DNA of 64,000 bases from Pandoraea terrigena (GTDB lineage: Bacteria > Pseudomonadota > Gammaproteobacteria > Burkholderiales > Burkholderiaceae), in NCBI RefSeq assembly GCF_902459705.1, contig NZ_CABPRU010000006.1:62001-126000 (forward strand). The letters are read 5' to 3'. Positions 26,946 to 34,765 of this stretch are shown one piece after another. A model generated the notes under the pieces. That model searched no databases and was not told the origin of the DNA. It saw only the letters and a program-made list of their open reading frames with translations. The position numbers were made by a program, and so were the translations under genes. The number at the start of each line of letters is the position of its first letter. Position 1 is the first letter of the stretch.

Positions 26946-27413
26946 TTAACCGCCGCAGCCGCCCAGCGTGACCTTGATTTCCTTCTCGGCCACGAGGTAC
27001 TTGTTGTCCGCCTTGACGAGCGCGTAGACCTTCGAGGTCTGGCCCATCTTCACGCGCGTGGTCACCGCCGGTTCGGTACCGTCGGGAATCTGGAACGACG
27101 CCGCAAGCGTGTTCGGATTCTTCTCGATCAGAATCGCGATCATCTGCGTATTCGGCGCCTTGCTCGCCACCGCCACCGGCACGACCGCGCCGTTCTCGGC
27201 GATGTCAGGCGCGGTCAGCACGACCAGATCGCTCGGACTGGTGCCCGTGCCGCCCAGGGCCTTGACCGTGTCGGCCACGCTTCGGGTCGAGAACGCCGCC
27301 TTGTTCCAATGCGCCTCTGCCGCGCGCGCCTCTTCGGGCTTGATCAGCCCGGCGGCTACCGCCAGTCCCATTACCGCGGAAAACCGCAGCATGTCGCGTC
27401 GCTGTTGGTTCAT
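26946..27413 (-). CDS. soxY: Sulfur carrier subunit SoxY
   Basis: 155-residue carrier protein that holds the sulfur substrate on its C-terminal cysteine. The mobile tail KVTLGGCGG at the very end is the SoxY hallmark. The N-terminus MNQQRRDMLRFSAVMGLAVA resembles a Tat signal (RRDMLRF). ATG 27413 is preceded by AAGGAA at a normal distance, so the upstream GTG start at 27470 is not needed. It is the partner of SoxZ, next in the operon. Confidence 0.95.
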   Translation of the reverse strand: MNQQRRDMLRFSAVMGLAVAAGLIKPEEARAAEAHWNKAAFSTRSVADTVKALGGTGTSPSDLVVLTAPDIAENGAVVPVAVASKAPNTQMIAILIEKNPNTLAASFQIPDGTEPAVTTRVKMGQTSKVYALVKADNKYLVAEKEIKVTLGGCGG

Positions 27414-27547
27414 CTCTATGTGTTTCCTTCTCTGAGGGCCGCCGGTACGAAGTGTGCGAATGCACCCCACGCACCGGCCGCCGTTCGCTCGCCTGACCGG
27501 CCACCTTTACTGACGGCGCCCTGCCGGCGAGCCCCCTGCCCCGGGTG

Positions 27548-27877
27548 TTACTTCGCCGGGGCGCCGGCCAGAACCCACTCAACGAGGATCTTGGCGTCGG
27601 CATCCGACAGGTTCGGGTGCGCCGGCATCGGGATCGGACCCCAGACGCCCGAACCGCCACCCTTCACTTTCTTGACCAGCTTGGCGACCGCGTCCTTGTC
27701 ACCCTTGTACTTGGCAGCCACTTCCTGATAAGCCGGGCCCACCAGCTTCTTGTCGACGGCGTGGCAACCCATACAGGCATTGGCACCCGCGAGCTTGGTC
27801 GCCGCTGCGACATCGACACCGGCATGCGCCAGCGAGGTGCCGGCCAGCATGGCCGCGGCGATCAGCATCTTCTTCAT
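27548..27877 (-). CDS. Class I c-type cytochrome (c551/c552-like)
   Basis: 109-residue periplasmic monohaem cytochrome. Signal MKKMLIAAAMLAGTSLAHA, haem motif NACMGCHAVDKKLVGPAYQE, distal Met in GPIPMPAHPNLSD. AAGGAGAT lies just before ATG 27877. The mature part resembles the last 90 residues of SoxD encoded 83 bp upstream (CHxVxDKKxGPA, EVAAKY, then W-G-x-x-PMP and VEW/VDW-L), suggesting a duplicated domain. Likely role: electron acceptor for SoxXA or SoxCD, passing electrons to the oxidase. Confidence 0.85.
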   Translation of the reverse strand: MKKMLIAAAMLAGTSLAHAGVDVAAATKLAGANACMGCHAVDKKLVGPAYQEVAAKYKGDKDAVAKLVKKVKGGGSGVWGPIPMPAHPNLSDADAKILVEWVLAGAPAK

Positions 27878-27960
27878 CGTATCTCCTTCGATTTGTGTAG
27901 GGGACGGGGATCCTGCGGCGGCTCGAGACCCTCGGCGCGTCCGTCGGACACCCTGCCCGC

Positions 27961-29196
27961 TCAATGTGCACCACGGAGAATCCAGTCGACCATCGTACGG
28001 ACATCGGTCTCGGCGACCTGCGACTGCGGCGGCATCGGCATGCTGCCCCAGTTGCCGGCGCCTCCGGCACGTATCTTCGCCACCAGTTTTTCAGCCGCAT
28101 CCGGCTGCCCATGATACTTGGCGGCGACCTCCGAGAAGGCGGGCCCGATCTTTTTGTCGGTCACACCGTGACAGGCCAGACAACCGTTCTTGTCCGCAAG
28201 CGTTGCTGCCGATGACGTCGCGGCGGCGGGTTGGGCCGGCGCGTCCAGACTCGCCATGCCGAGCGTGGCGAGGGCCGCCGTCTTGCGCACCGACGCGTTT
28301 TGCGCAGCAGTGCCCGACAGCGGCGGCAGCTTCGTATCGACACCGCGCACCGGACCGATGATCCGGTTCTGCGCGGCCAGATCTCCATGTGCGTCGCGGG
28401 CGTACGCAGGGAGTGCGGACGTCACGATACCAGCCTCAGGACAATCCTGCATACACGCCTTGTTATGAGTATCCGGTGTGTCGCCCACGCGCCACATGCC
28501 ATGCGCACGCGTCATCCCGTTGCGATTGGGCATCAGTTTCTGCACGTCGCCGATGTTCTTGTCGGACAGGACGAAGTCCGACGGCACGATCTCCCCGAGA
28601 TTCAGGATATAGGCGGTGACCGCGTATACCTCGTCGGGCTTCAGCGAACGGGGCGCGTTCCACGGCATCGCGCGACGGATGTAATCCCAGATCGTCGAGA
28701 TCGTGTCGACCTTCATGAGTGTGGCGCGCACCGGCTGATTGTTTGCGCGCAGCGATGCCACGTGCCCCGTCTTGATGTCGTCTGCCGTGGTGCCGCCCAC
28801 CAGCGGATTGAACACCTCGTTGCTCTCGCCGAACGTGCCGTGACACGACGCGCAGCGTGCGTCGTACACCTTCTGGCCGTCGGCGACGGACCCCTGCCCC
28901 TTGGGCAACCCCTTGAAGTCCGGACGCACATCGATGTCCCACGCGCTCAGTTCGGCCGGCGTGGCGTCGCGTCCGATGCCGGGCGGCGCCTTGATGGGTG
29001 TCTGGATCCGTGCTGGCGACGCCGCCTTTGCGCTGCCGGACGCATTGGCCGGTGCTGCCTGCGCCGGGGCCGAGAGCCAAGCCGCGACGGTCAGGCCCGC
29101 GAGCGCCAGTGCCGCCGCCCAGAGTCCGGCAATCACCGCCGATTGGACACGTCGGCGCATGGGGGACTGCAACTTGCGTTCAATCGACGTGGACAT
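27961..29196 (-). CDS. soxD: Sulfane dehydrogenase dihaem cytochrome subunit SoxD
   Basis: 411-residue secreted dihaem cytochrome c, electron-transfer partner of the molybdenum subunit SoxC. It has a cytoplasmic N-terminus, a hydrophobic segment (AVIAGLWAAALALAGLTVAA), a first haem motif DARCASCHGTFGESNEVF near residue 114 and a second, NGCLACHGVTDKKIGPAF, near residue 339. An Ala-rich linker joins the two domains. The start at ATG 29196 has GGAGG upstream and overlaps soxC by 17 bp. SoxCD oxidises the SoxY-bound sulfane sulfur, allowing complete thiosulfate oxidation without sulfur globules. Confidence 0.94.
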   Translation of the reverse strand: MSTSIERKLQSPMRRRVQSAVIAGLWAAALALAGLTVAAWLSAPAQAAPANASGSAKAASPARIQTPIKAPPGIGRDATPAELSAWDIDVRPDFKGLPKGQGSVADGQKVYDARCASCHGTFGESNEVFNPLVGGTTADDIKTGHVASLRANNQPVRATLMKVDTISTIWDYIRRAMPWNAPRSLKPDEVYAVTAYILNLGEIVPSDFVLSDKNIGDVQKLMPNRNGMTRAHGMWRVGDTPDTHNKACMQDCPEAGIVTSALPAYARDAHGDLAAQNRIIGPVRGVDTKLPPLSGTAAQNASVRKTAALATLGMASLDAPAQPAAATSSAATLADKNGCLACHGVTDKKIGPAFSEVAAKYHGQPDAAEKLVAKIRAGGAGNWGSMPMPPQSQVAETDVRTMVDWILRGAH

Positions 29197-30547
29197 TGGT
29201 CACCTCCCCGTTCGTCGCCACTTGCCACGTCTGGATCGCGTTGTTGTGATAGATCGACTTCGTGCCGCGCACTGCGCGCAACTGCCGATAACGCGGCTGC
29301 ACGAAACCCGTCTCGTCCACGGCCCGGCTTTGCAGCAGTGCCGGCGAGCCGTCCCATTGCCAGTCGAAGTTGAAGCGCGTGAGGCACTTCGGCAGCACGG
29401 GCGATTCGAGTCGCGCCGCGCGCCACGTTTTACCGCCATCGGCCGACACGTCGACCCGTTTGATACGGCCCCGGCCCGACCACGCAAGGCCGGTCACGTT
29501 GAAATAACCGCGATCGAGCAACGCCTGTCCGCCAGAGGGCGACGTGATGACCGACTTGCACTCCTGGATCGACGTGTACTGGCGATGCTGGCCGTCCGGC
29601 ATCAAGTCGACGTAATGGCTCGTTTCGTCCTTCGTGTTCCATGGCGCGTCGCCGACCTTGATGCGGCGCAGCCATTTCACCCACGACACGCCCTGTACGC
29701 CGGGCACGACCAGTCGCAGCGGATAACCATTCTCGGGACGCAGCATTTCGCCGTTCATGCCCCAGGCGACCAGCACATCGGAGAGCGCCGCCTCCATCGA
29801 GATCGTGCGGGTCATGCCGGAGCCGTCGCCGCCCTCGGCGAGCACGTACTGGCCGCGCTTGGTGTCGGCACCCACGTCGTCGAGCAACACTGACAGCGGC
29901 ACCCCCGTGAACTCGCAGCACGACAGCATGCCATGCGTGTACTGGACGGTCGGCACGGCCGCATTGCCCCATTCCATGCCGGTGTTCGCCCCGCATTCGA
30001 TGAAATGCATGCGCGACACGGACGGCAGGCGCATGATGTCGTCCATCGTGTACACCTTCGCTTCGTGCACGAGACCGTGCACCATCAGGCGGTGCTGCGT
30101 CGGATCGATCTCCTGCCAGCCCTGGTGATGGCGCTCGAAGTGCAGGCCGCTGGGCGTGATGATGCCGAACAGGCCCTGCAACGGGGTGAAGGCGACGGAT
30201 GCCTGTGCCGTCTGCGTCAGTCCCGGCGACTGGCGCCGTTGCAGGTTCGCTTCGAATTTCGACGGCATGCCGTACGGACGCGCCGCCACCGGCTGGCCGA
30301 GCGACGTAGCCCACGGACGCGGCTCGAGAATCATCGGATCCCCGGCAGCCTTGGGCGCGTCGGCGGCAAAAGCCGCACCGCCCGCGAGCGCGGCGCCGGC
30401 GGCCAGGAAGCTGCGCTGCAGGAAGCTGCGTCGGGTGGGACTCAACCCATCACGGGCAATGTCGTCGGCGAGCGTGCTGTCGACGAAGTTCTCCGGAGCC
30501 TGGCGCAAACGGCCGGCTCGCGATGCGCTATCGCTGGTCTTGCTCAC
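29180..30547 (-). CDS. soxC: Sulfane dehydrogenase molybdenum subunit SoxC
   Basis: 455-residue periplasmic molybdenum-cofactor protein of the sulfite oxidase family. The N-terminal SPTRRSFLQRSFLAAGAAL is a Tat signal. The Mo-coordinating cysteine is in HFIECGANTGMEWGN; the C-terminal dimerisation domain has VDVSADGGKTWRAARL. The start codon is GTG 30547, with GAGGAGACAG just upstream. It is the first structural gene of the sox operon, after the soxR-like gene, with an inverted repeat in the 157-bp spacer. It overlaps soxD by 17 bp. Confidence 0.94.
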   Translation of the reverse strand: MSKTSDSASRAGRLRQAPENFVDSTLADDIARDGLSPTRRSFLQRSFLAAGAALAGGAAFAADAPKAAGDPMILEPRPWATSLGQPVAARPYGMPSKFEANLQRRQSPGLTQTAQASVAFTPLQGLFGIITPSGLHFERHHQGWQEIDPTQHRLMVHGLVHEAKVYTMDDIMRLPSVSRMHFIECGANTGMEWGNAAVPTVQYTHGMLSCCEFTGVPLSVLLDDVGADTKRGQYVLAEGGDGSGMTRTISMEAALSDVLVAWGMNGEMLRPENGYPLRLVVPGVQGVSWVKWLRRIKVGDAPWNTKDETSHYVDLMPDGQHRQYTSIQECKSVITSPSGGQALLDRGYFNVTGLAWSGRGRIKRVDVSADGGKTWRAARLESPVLPKCLTRFNFDWQWDGSPALLQSRAVDETGFVQPRYRQLRAVRGTKSIYHNNAIQTWQVATNGEVTNVHVD

Positions 30548-30625
30548 CCTGTCTCCTCGCGTTTTGTGGCGTCCGCCAGCGTCACGAGGACACGGACGGC
30601 TTACCGCTTGCGTTCGAATCGATAT

Positions 30626-30645
30626 GTGCGGTCTGGTTGCCGCAC
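30626..30645. promoter_or_regulatory. Inverted repeat before soxC, possible SoxR operator
   Basis: GTGCGG-N8-CCGCAC, perfect 6-bp arms, 79-98 bp upstream of the soxC GTG. The arm-spacer geometry (8-base spacer) is the same as in the repeat before soxR at 31095, and both are preceded by or contain an ATATG element. Confidence 0.4.
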
Positions 30646-30704
30646 TGACCTACGGGTATTGCCCTGCTGCGGTGCTACGGTGTTGCCACGGCCTGCGGCG
30701 TGTG

Positions 30705-31052
30705 TCAGTTGACGCGTGGCATGAAGCCATCGACGGCACGCTCCGGCAGGGCCTCTTCCTCGATTCGGCCGGCGACCTGCACGCACACCGCGCGGCAAAT
30801 CTCGACCACCCCGGAATCCGCGATCGCGTAATACACCTGGTTCCCGTCGCGACGGCGCGCCAACACGCCCGCCTGATACATCGCCCCGAGATGCCGCGAT
30901 ACGTTTGTCTGCGACGACCCCACCTGCGTCACCACCTCGCTCACCGAACGTTCGCCGCCGCACAGCGCATGCAGAATCCGCAACCGGGTCGGCTCGGAGA
31001 GCAGGCTGAAGTAATGCGACACCTTTTCGAATACGCGATCGAGTTCTTCCAT
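30705..31052 (-). CDS. soxR: ArsR-family transcriptional repressor (SoxR-like)
   Basis: 115-residue winged-helix protein. SLLSEPTRLRILHALCGGER, then VSEVVTQVGSSQTNVSRHLG, form the ArsR helix-turn-helix; AGVLARRRDGNQVYYAI is the wing. Two C-terminal cysteines are in VVEICRAVCVQVAG, spaced CxxxC, fitting a thiol-based sulfur sensor as in known SoxR repressors. I chose ATG 31052 rather than TTG 31106 because the ArsR domain begins shortly after it. It is encoded upstream of soxC in the same direction. Confidence 0.88.
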   Translation of the reverse strand: MEELDRVFEKVSHYFSLLSEPTRLRILHALCGGERSVSEVVTQVGSSQTNVSRHLGAMYQAGVLARRRDGNQVYYAIADSGVVEICRAVCVQVAGRIEEEALPERAVDGFMPRVN

Positions 31053-31094
31053 GACGGTCAGTCTTTGAGTTCGTGCGCTGGCACAGGGAGATTC

Positions 31095-31118
31095 GTATAT
31101 GCCCAATGACGCATATAC
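31095..31118. promoter_or_regulatory. Inverted repeat before soxR, probable ArsR-type operator
   Basis: GTATATGC-CCAATGAC-GCATATAC: perfect 8-bp arms with an 8-bp spacer, centred about 55 bp upstream of the soxR ATG. Size and location fit autoregulation by the ArsR-family repressor; binding is inferred. Confidence 0.6.
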
Positions 31119-31444
31119 AGATAATCAAAACAATGGGCGGCGGAAGCAAGCTGCACTGCAACACGCCGGAGGCCGATGCATCGTCGCGGAGGGCGCGCAT
31201 TTCGCGACGATCAGATCCGTTGCCGTGTATACACGCGAATATAGCGCACCACTCCATATGCGATTGCGCGACGCGCCACGCCGTGCTCGCCGTCAGGCGC
31301 GGCGGCACGCGTGACGACCCGGTGGGTTGCCGCATCAGGGAAAAACCCGATAAGAAAGTGGCCGGGGACGTCACGCGAGAGAACCACATTTTGCGGATTG
31401 CGTCCCTTGGCGGTGAGCGGGCGGCGACGAATCGCCATCCCGTC
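31119..31444. other. Intergenic region between soxR and tpsB
   Basis: About 326 bp, no supported gene. It contains the 12-bp perfect palindrome CGTGTATACACG at 31224-31235, in an AT-richer patch (GAATATAGCG nearby), possibly a regulator site. The tpsB stop codon lies at the right end. Confidence 0.4.
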
Positions 31445-33208
31445 TCACTCGAATTGATACGACCAGTTCGCGTTGAACCGCAGCGGACGGCTTGGCGAGT
31501 TGGTCGGGGCGTCGGCCATCGGCTTGGCGACCGAGAGGTCGAGCGAGTAGTACTTGCTGTCGGATATCCGTACGCCCAGGCCCACGGAGGCGAGCTGATT
31601 GTGGAACAACTGCCCCGAGCTCAGATAGACGCGCGCCGTATCGAGCATCAGGTACGGCTGGATGGTCTTGAGGAAACGGAAGTCGGTGCGGAACATCCGA
31701 TTCAGCTCGATCGACGCCCCCCAGCCTTTGTCCCCGGCGATTTCGCCTGCCGGATAACCGAGACCGAAGCGCTGGCCGCCGAATGTCGCCTGTTCGGACG
31801 TCGGCAGCGTGTTGCCGCTGTACTGCGCGCCCGCGGAGACCACGACACCGAATTCCCATGGCAGCACGAGCCCCTGCTTGCCATCGAACGTGAAGCGCCA
31901 GAAGCCGAGGTCGTAGGGACCCAGCACTTGCGCGACGCCCGCCGGCTGCGTCGTGTACGACTGGCTCGCGCCCATGCCGGAAAAGCCCTTGAACACCCCC
32001 AGCGTGGCACTGCGGGTCTGCTTATCGGTGACCTCGTTGTACGAGAGCTGCACCTGCGCGGCGCGCACATTCGTCTGCGAATTGATGTGGTTCGGCGAAT
32101 TCGGCACTTCGTAGCGGTCGCGCGAATTCACGCCGTACATGCCGCCGCTGACTGTCAGGTTGCGCTGGTTGTTCAGCAGGATCGGGTATGACACGCTCAC
32201 GGCGACACGCTTGGTATCGAGGTGTCGCGTCAGGCCGGCGAGGGCCTGATCGTCCGGCTGCCCGCGATAGTGGGACGCATCCACGCGCGCCTGCAGACCC
32301 TTCGAGCCCAGCGGCTGGATGTACGACGCCGCATAGAACTCTTCGTCGTTATGGCCCTTCGGGGCGATGGCCGTGAGCTGGATTTGTTCGCCGAGCGGGG
32401 TGAGCGCGTTGCTCGTCACCGTGAACACGCCGCGAATACCCGGATTGTTATAGGTGAGCGACGTGCCCAGCGCCACGGGCTGACGCGTGACGTCGAGCGA
32501 GAGTTCGGTCGCGCCGTCGGTCTGCGTGGGCGGCTGCACGTCGGCCTTGATCTTCATGCCGGGCGCGAGCGTGAGCAGGTTCAGGTAACGCTCGAAGGTG
32601 GCGCGCTTGAGCGGGCGCTCTGCCTCGATGTGCGCGGCGATGTCGCGCAACCGCTGTTCCGACGGACCGGGCTTGCCAGTGATTTTCGTGCTCGAGATAT
32701 AGCCTTCGACGACCGTCACGCGCACGAAGCCGTCGTTGAAATCCTGCGCCGGAACAAAGGCGAAGGACAGGAGGTAGCCCGCATCCTGGTACATCTTCGT
32801 GACCTGATTGGCCTTCTCGACCAGATCGCCAATGGTCACTTCCTTGCCGGCCAACGGTGCGAAGACCCCGGCCACGTCGGCGAACGGCAGCGACTTGACG
32901 CCTTCGATACCGAAACGCTTCGGGGTGATCTTGCGCGCGAGCAGCGACTTGAGCGCGTCTTCCTGCGTCGGTGGTTGAATGCGAAAGGTGGCGGCCGGCG
33001 CCTTGGGCACCTCGATCTTCGGAATGCTTTGCAACGGATCGCCCCGCACCGGGCTGCCGTCGGCCCAGGCGTCCTGCATGCTTAGCAGACCGATGGTGCA
33101 AAACGATAAAGTGATGACTTGTACGGCCCTGCGGCTTTGAGTCGACTTGACGGAATTCCCACGCGCGATGCGTGGCGCAAGACGGGCTCCTCCCTGGCGA
33201 TGCGCCAT
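31445..33208 (-). CDS. Two-partner secretion transporter, TpsB (ShlB/FhaC/HecB family)
   Basis: 587-residue outer-membrane protein. Signal VQVITLSFCTIGLLSMQDAWA; a proline-rich linker; a POTRA region including YQDAGYLLSFAFVPAQDFND and VRVTVVEGYISSTKITG; then a beta-barrel with FGGQRFGLGYPAGEIAGDKG. It ends RFNANWSYQFE with an aromatic near the end. It would export a large TpsA adhesin or haemolysin, or act in another outer-membrane transport. The start is ATG 33208 with AGGGG 6 bp upstream. No TpsA gene lies on either side, so the partner must be elsewhere. Confidence 0.88.
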   Translation of the reverse strand: MAHRQGGARLAPRIARGNSVKSTQSRRAVQVITLSFCTIGLLSMQDAWADGSPVRGDPLQSIPKIEVPKAPAATFRIQPPTQEDALKSLLARKITPKRFGIEGVKSLPFADVAGVFAPLAGKEVTIGDLVEKANQVTKMYQDAGYLLSFAFVPAQDFNDGFVRVTVVEGYISSTKITGKPGPSEQRLRDIAAHIEAERPLKRATFERYLNLLTLAPGMKIKADVQPPTQTDGATELSLDVTRQPVALGTSLTYNNPGIRGVFTVTSNALTPLGEQIQLTAIAPKGHNDEEFYAASYIQPLGSKGLQARVDASHYRGQPDDQALAGLTRHLDTKRVAVSVSYPILLNNQRNLTVSGGMYGVNSRDRYEVPNSPNHINSQTNVRAAQVQLSYNEVTDKQTRSATLGVFKGFSGMGASQSYTTQPAGVAQVLGPYDLGFWRFTFDGKQGLVLPWEFGVVVSAGAQYSGNTLPTSEQATFGGQRFGLGYPAGEIAGDKGWGASIELNRMFRTDFRFLKTIQPYLMLDTARVYLSSGQLFHNQLASVGLGVRISDSKYYSLDLSVAKPMADAPTNSPSRPLRFNANWSYQFE

Positions 33209-33407
33209 CCCTATGCCCCTTGAATGCTTATTTTTTCGTGCGGCCAGTGTAACCGAGAGGCGTGAGGCCCCGTCAACGGGGGAATCTGCAGAGATGCGGC
33301 GGCCACACAACAACGCGATCACGCGCGACGGCGGCACGGTCGTTGCGCCGCTTAGAGACTCTCCTCCAAACGCGCTTCGACGCGCGCGAATGCCGCCGAA
33401 ATCCGCG

Positions 33408-34694
33408 TCACGCCAGCATGTCGGCCCAGATACCTTGCGCCCATGCCATTCCGCGTGCGAAATCGTCTCGAGTCGGCCGAATCGAGACATCCGACTTCGC
33501 CAACACTGGCAGCATGGTTCGTTGCACCGGGTCGTAGCGATGTTCACCCGCGATATGCATTGCCTCGTCATTCGAGACGAAACTGAAGCACAGATTGAAG
33601 CACACCGGCTCTGGATTGACCGGGCGGCCGGCCAGGTCCGCCACTATCGCCGCTGCGCAAACTTTGGCGTGCTGATTGGCCATTTGCCCCGACTTCGGCA
33701 TCTGCGGCGCGATCTGAATGGCGTCGCCCAACACGTGAACGCGTGGTACGACTTTCGAGGCGAACGTCAGGAAATCGACATCGCACCACCGGCCATTCGC
33801 CGTGGCGAGCCCTCCCCGCACCACAATATCAGCCGCGGACATCGGGGGAATGACGTTGAGTACATCGGCTGTCACCGTCTCACCCAGCTCGAAGCGGGCC
33901 TCATACTTCCCTGCGTTGCGAACGACTTCCGTGCAATTGAATTGCGGGTGGTACTCAAGCGAATCGCCGAAGCGCGACGCCCAAAGGCTTCTGAATTGAT
34001 TCGCCTCAGAAAGAATGTCAGCGTTTGCGTCAAAGACGAGCACTTTGGCGCGAGGATTGTGAACGCGGAGCCAATGGGCCGCCTGCGTGGCCCGTTCGTA
34101 TGGTGCTGGCGGACATCGAAGTGGCGCCTCTGGAATCGTCATGGCGAATACGCCGCCGTCCGGCATCGCGGCCAGCGCGGCGTGAATCTTTGCGGCCTCC
34201 GTCGCGTCAGTCCATCCGACCGGCAAGCTGTCGCGCAAATCCTTCGTACCCAGTCCGGCGATCGCCCCGCGGTCGAGCGAGATGCCCGGCGACATTACCA
34301 GCCGGTCATAGGTCAGCGCCGTGCCGTCGTCCAAGTGAACAGAGCGGCGCGCGGCATCGAACGATTGCACGCGACTGCGACGCCATTCCACGCCATGCCG
34401 GCGTGTCAGCGCTTCATAAGCAACTGTCAGATCGGCGACTCGGCGATTGCCCCCCACCACCAAATTCGAAAGCGGCAGGCTAACGAACGACTGACGCGGT
34501 TCAACGAGCGTAACTCGCAGTCTATTGCTCGACAACATGCGTAGATACTTCGCCGCTGTCGCCCCGCCGAATCCTCCGCCAACGACAACCACGTGCGCTT
34601 TGCGTAAGGCGTTAGTTCCGGCAATCGCCCCGCCCGCGCCAAGGCACGAAGTCGCGGCCAAGGCACCGAGCAAAACATCGCGACGGCGCATCAT
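33408..34694 (-). CDS. fccB: Flavocytochrome c sulfide dehydrogenase flavoprotein subunit (FccB/SoxF-like)
   Basis: 428-residue periplasmic FAD protein. The N-terminus MMRRRDVLLGALAATSCLGA is a Tat-like signal; AHVVVVGGGFGGATAAKYLR is the FAD-binding dinucleotide fold. The motif RCPPAPYERATQ carries the redox cysteine region of FCSD, and VHVLGDAIQIAPQMPKSGQM, then ANQHAKVCAAAI, is the second FAD motif. The C-terminal FCSD flavin-binding domain has CFNLCFSFVSNDEAMHIAG. Predicted to oxidise sulfide to sulfur. The usual cytochrome subunit gene (fccA/soxE) is not adjacent. It lies 71 bp downstream of the wbpM-like gene. Confidence 0.88.
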   Translation of the reverse strand: MMRRRDVLLGALAATSCLGAGGAIAGTNALRKAHVVVVGGGFGGATAAKYLRMLSSNRLRVTLVEPRQSFVSLPLSNLVVGGNRRVADLTVAYEALTRRHGVEWRRSRVQSFDAARRSVHLDDGTALTYDRLVMSPGISLDRGAIAGLGTKDLRDSLPVGWTDATEAAKIHAALAAMPDGGVFAMTIPEAPLRCPPAPYERATQAAHWLRVHNPRAKVLVFDANADILSEANQFRSLWASRFGDSLEYHPQFNCTEVVRNAGKYEARFELGETVTADVLNVIPPMSAADIVVRGGLATANGRWCDVDFLTFASKVVPRVHVLGDAIQIAPQMPKSGQMANQHAKVCAAAIVADLAGRPVNPEPVCFNLCFSFVSNDEAMHIAGEHRYDPVQRTMLPVLAKSDVSIRPTRDDFARGMAWAQGIWADMLA

Positions 34695-34765
34695 CGTGTG
34701 GACATCCCCTGCGAAGGCAAAGGTGGGCGCGATGTCATCGAGACATCGGCGCCACGCAATGCAAA

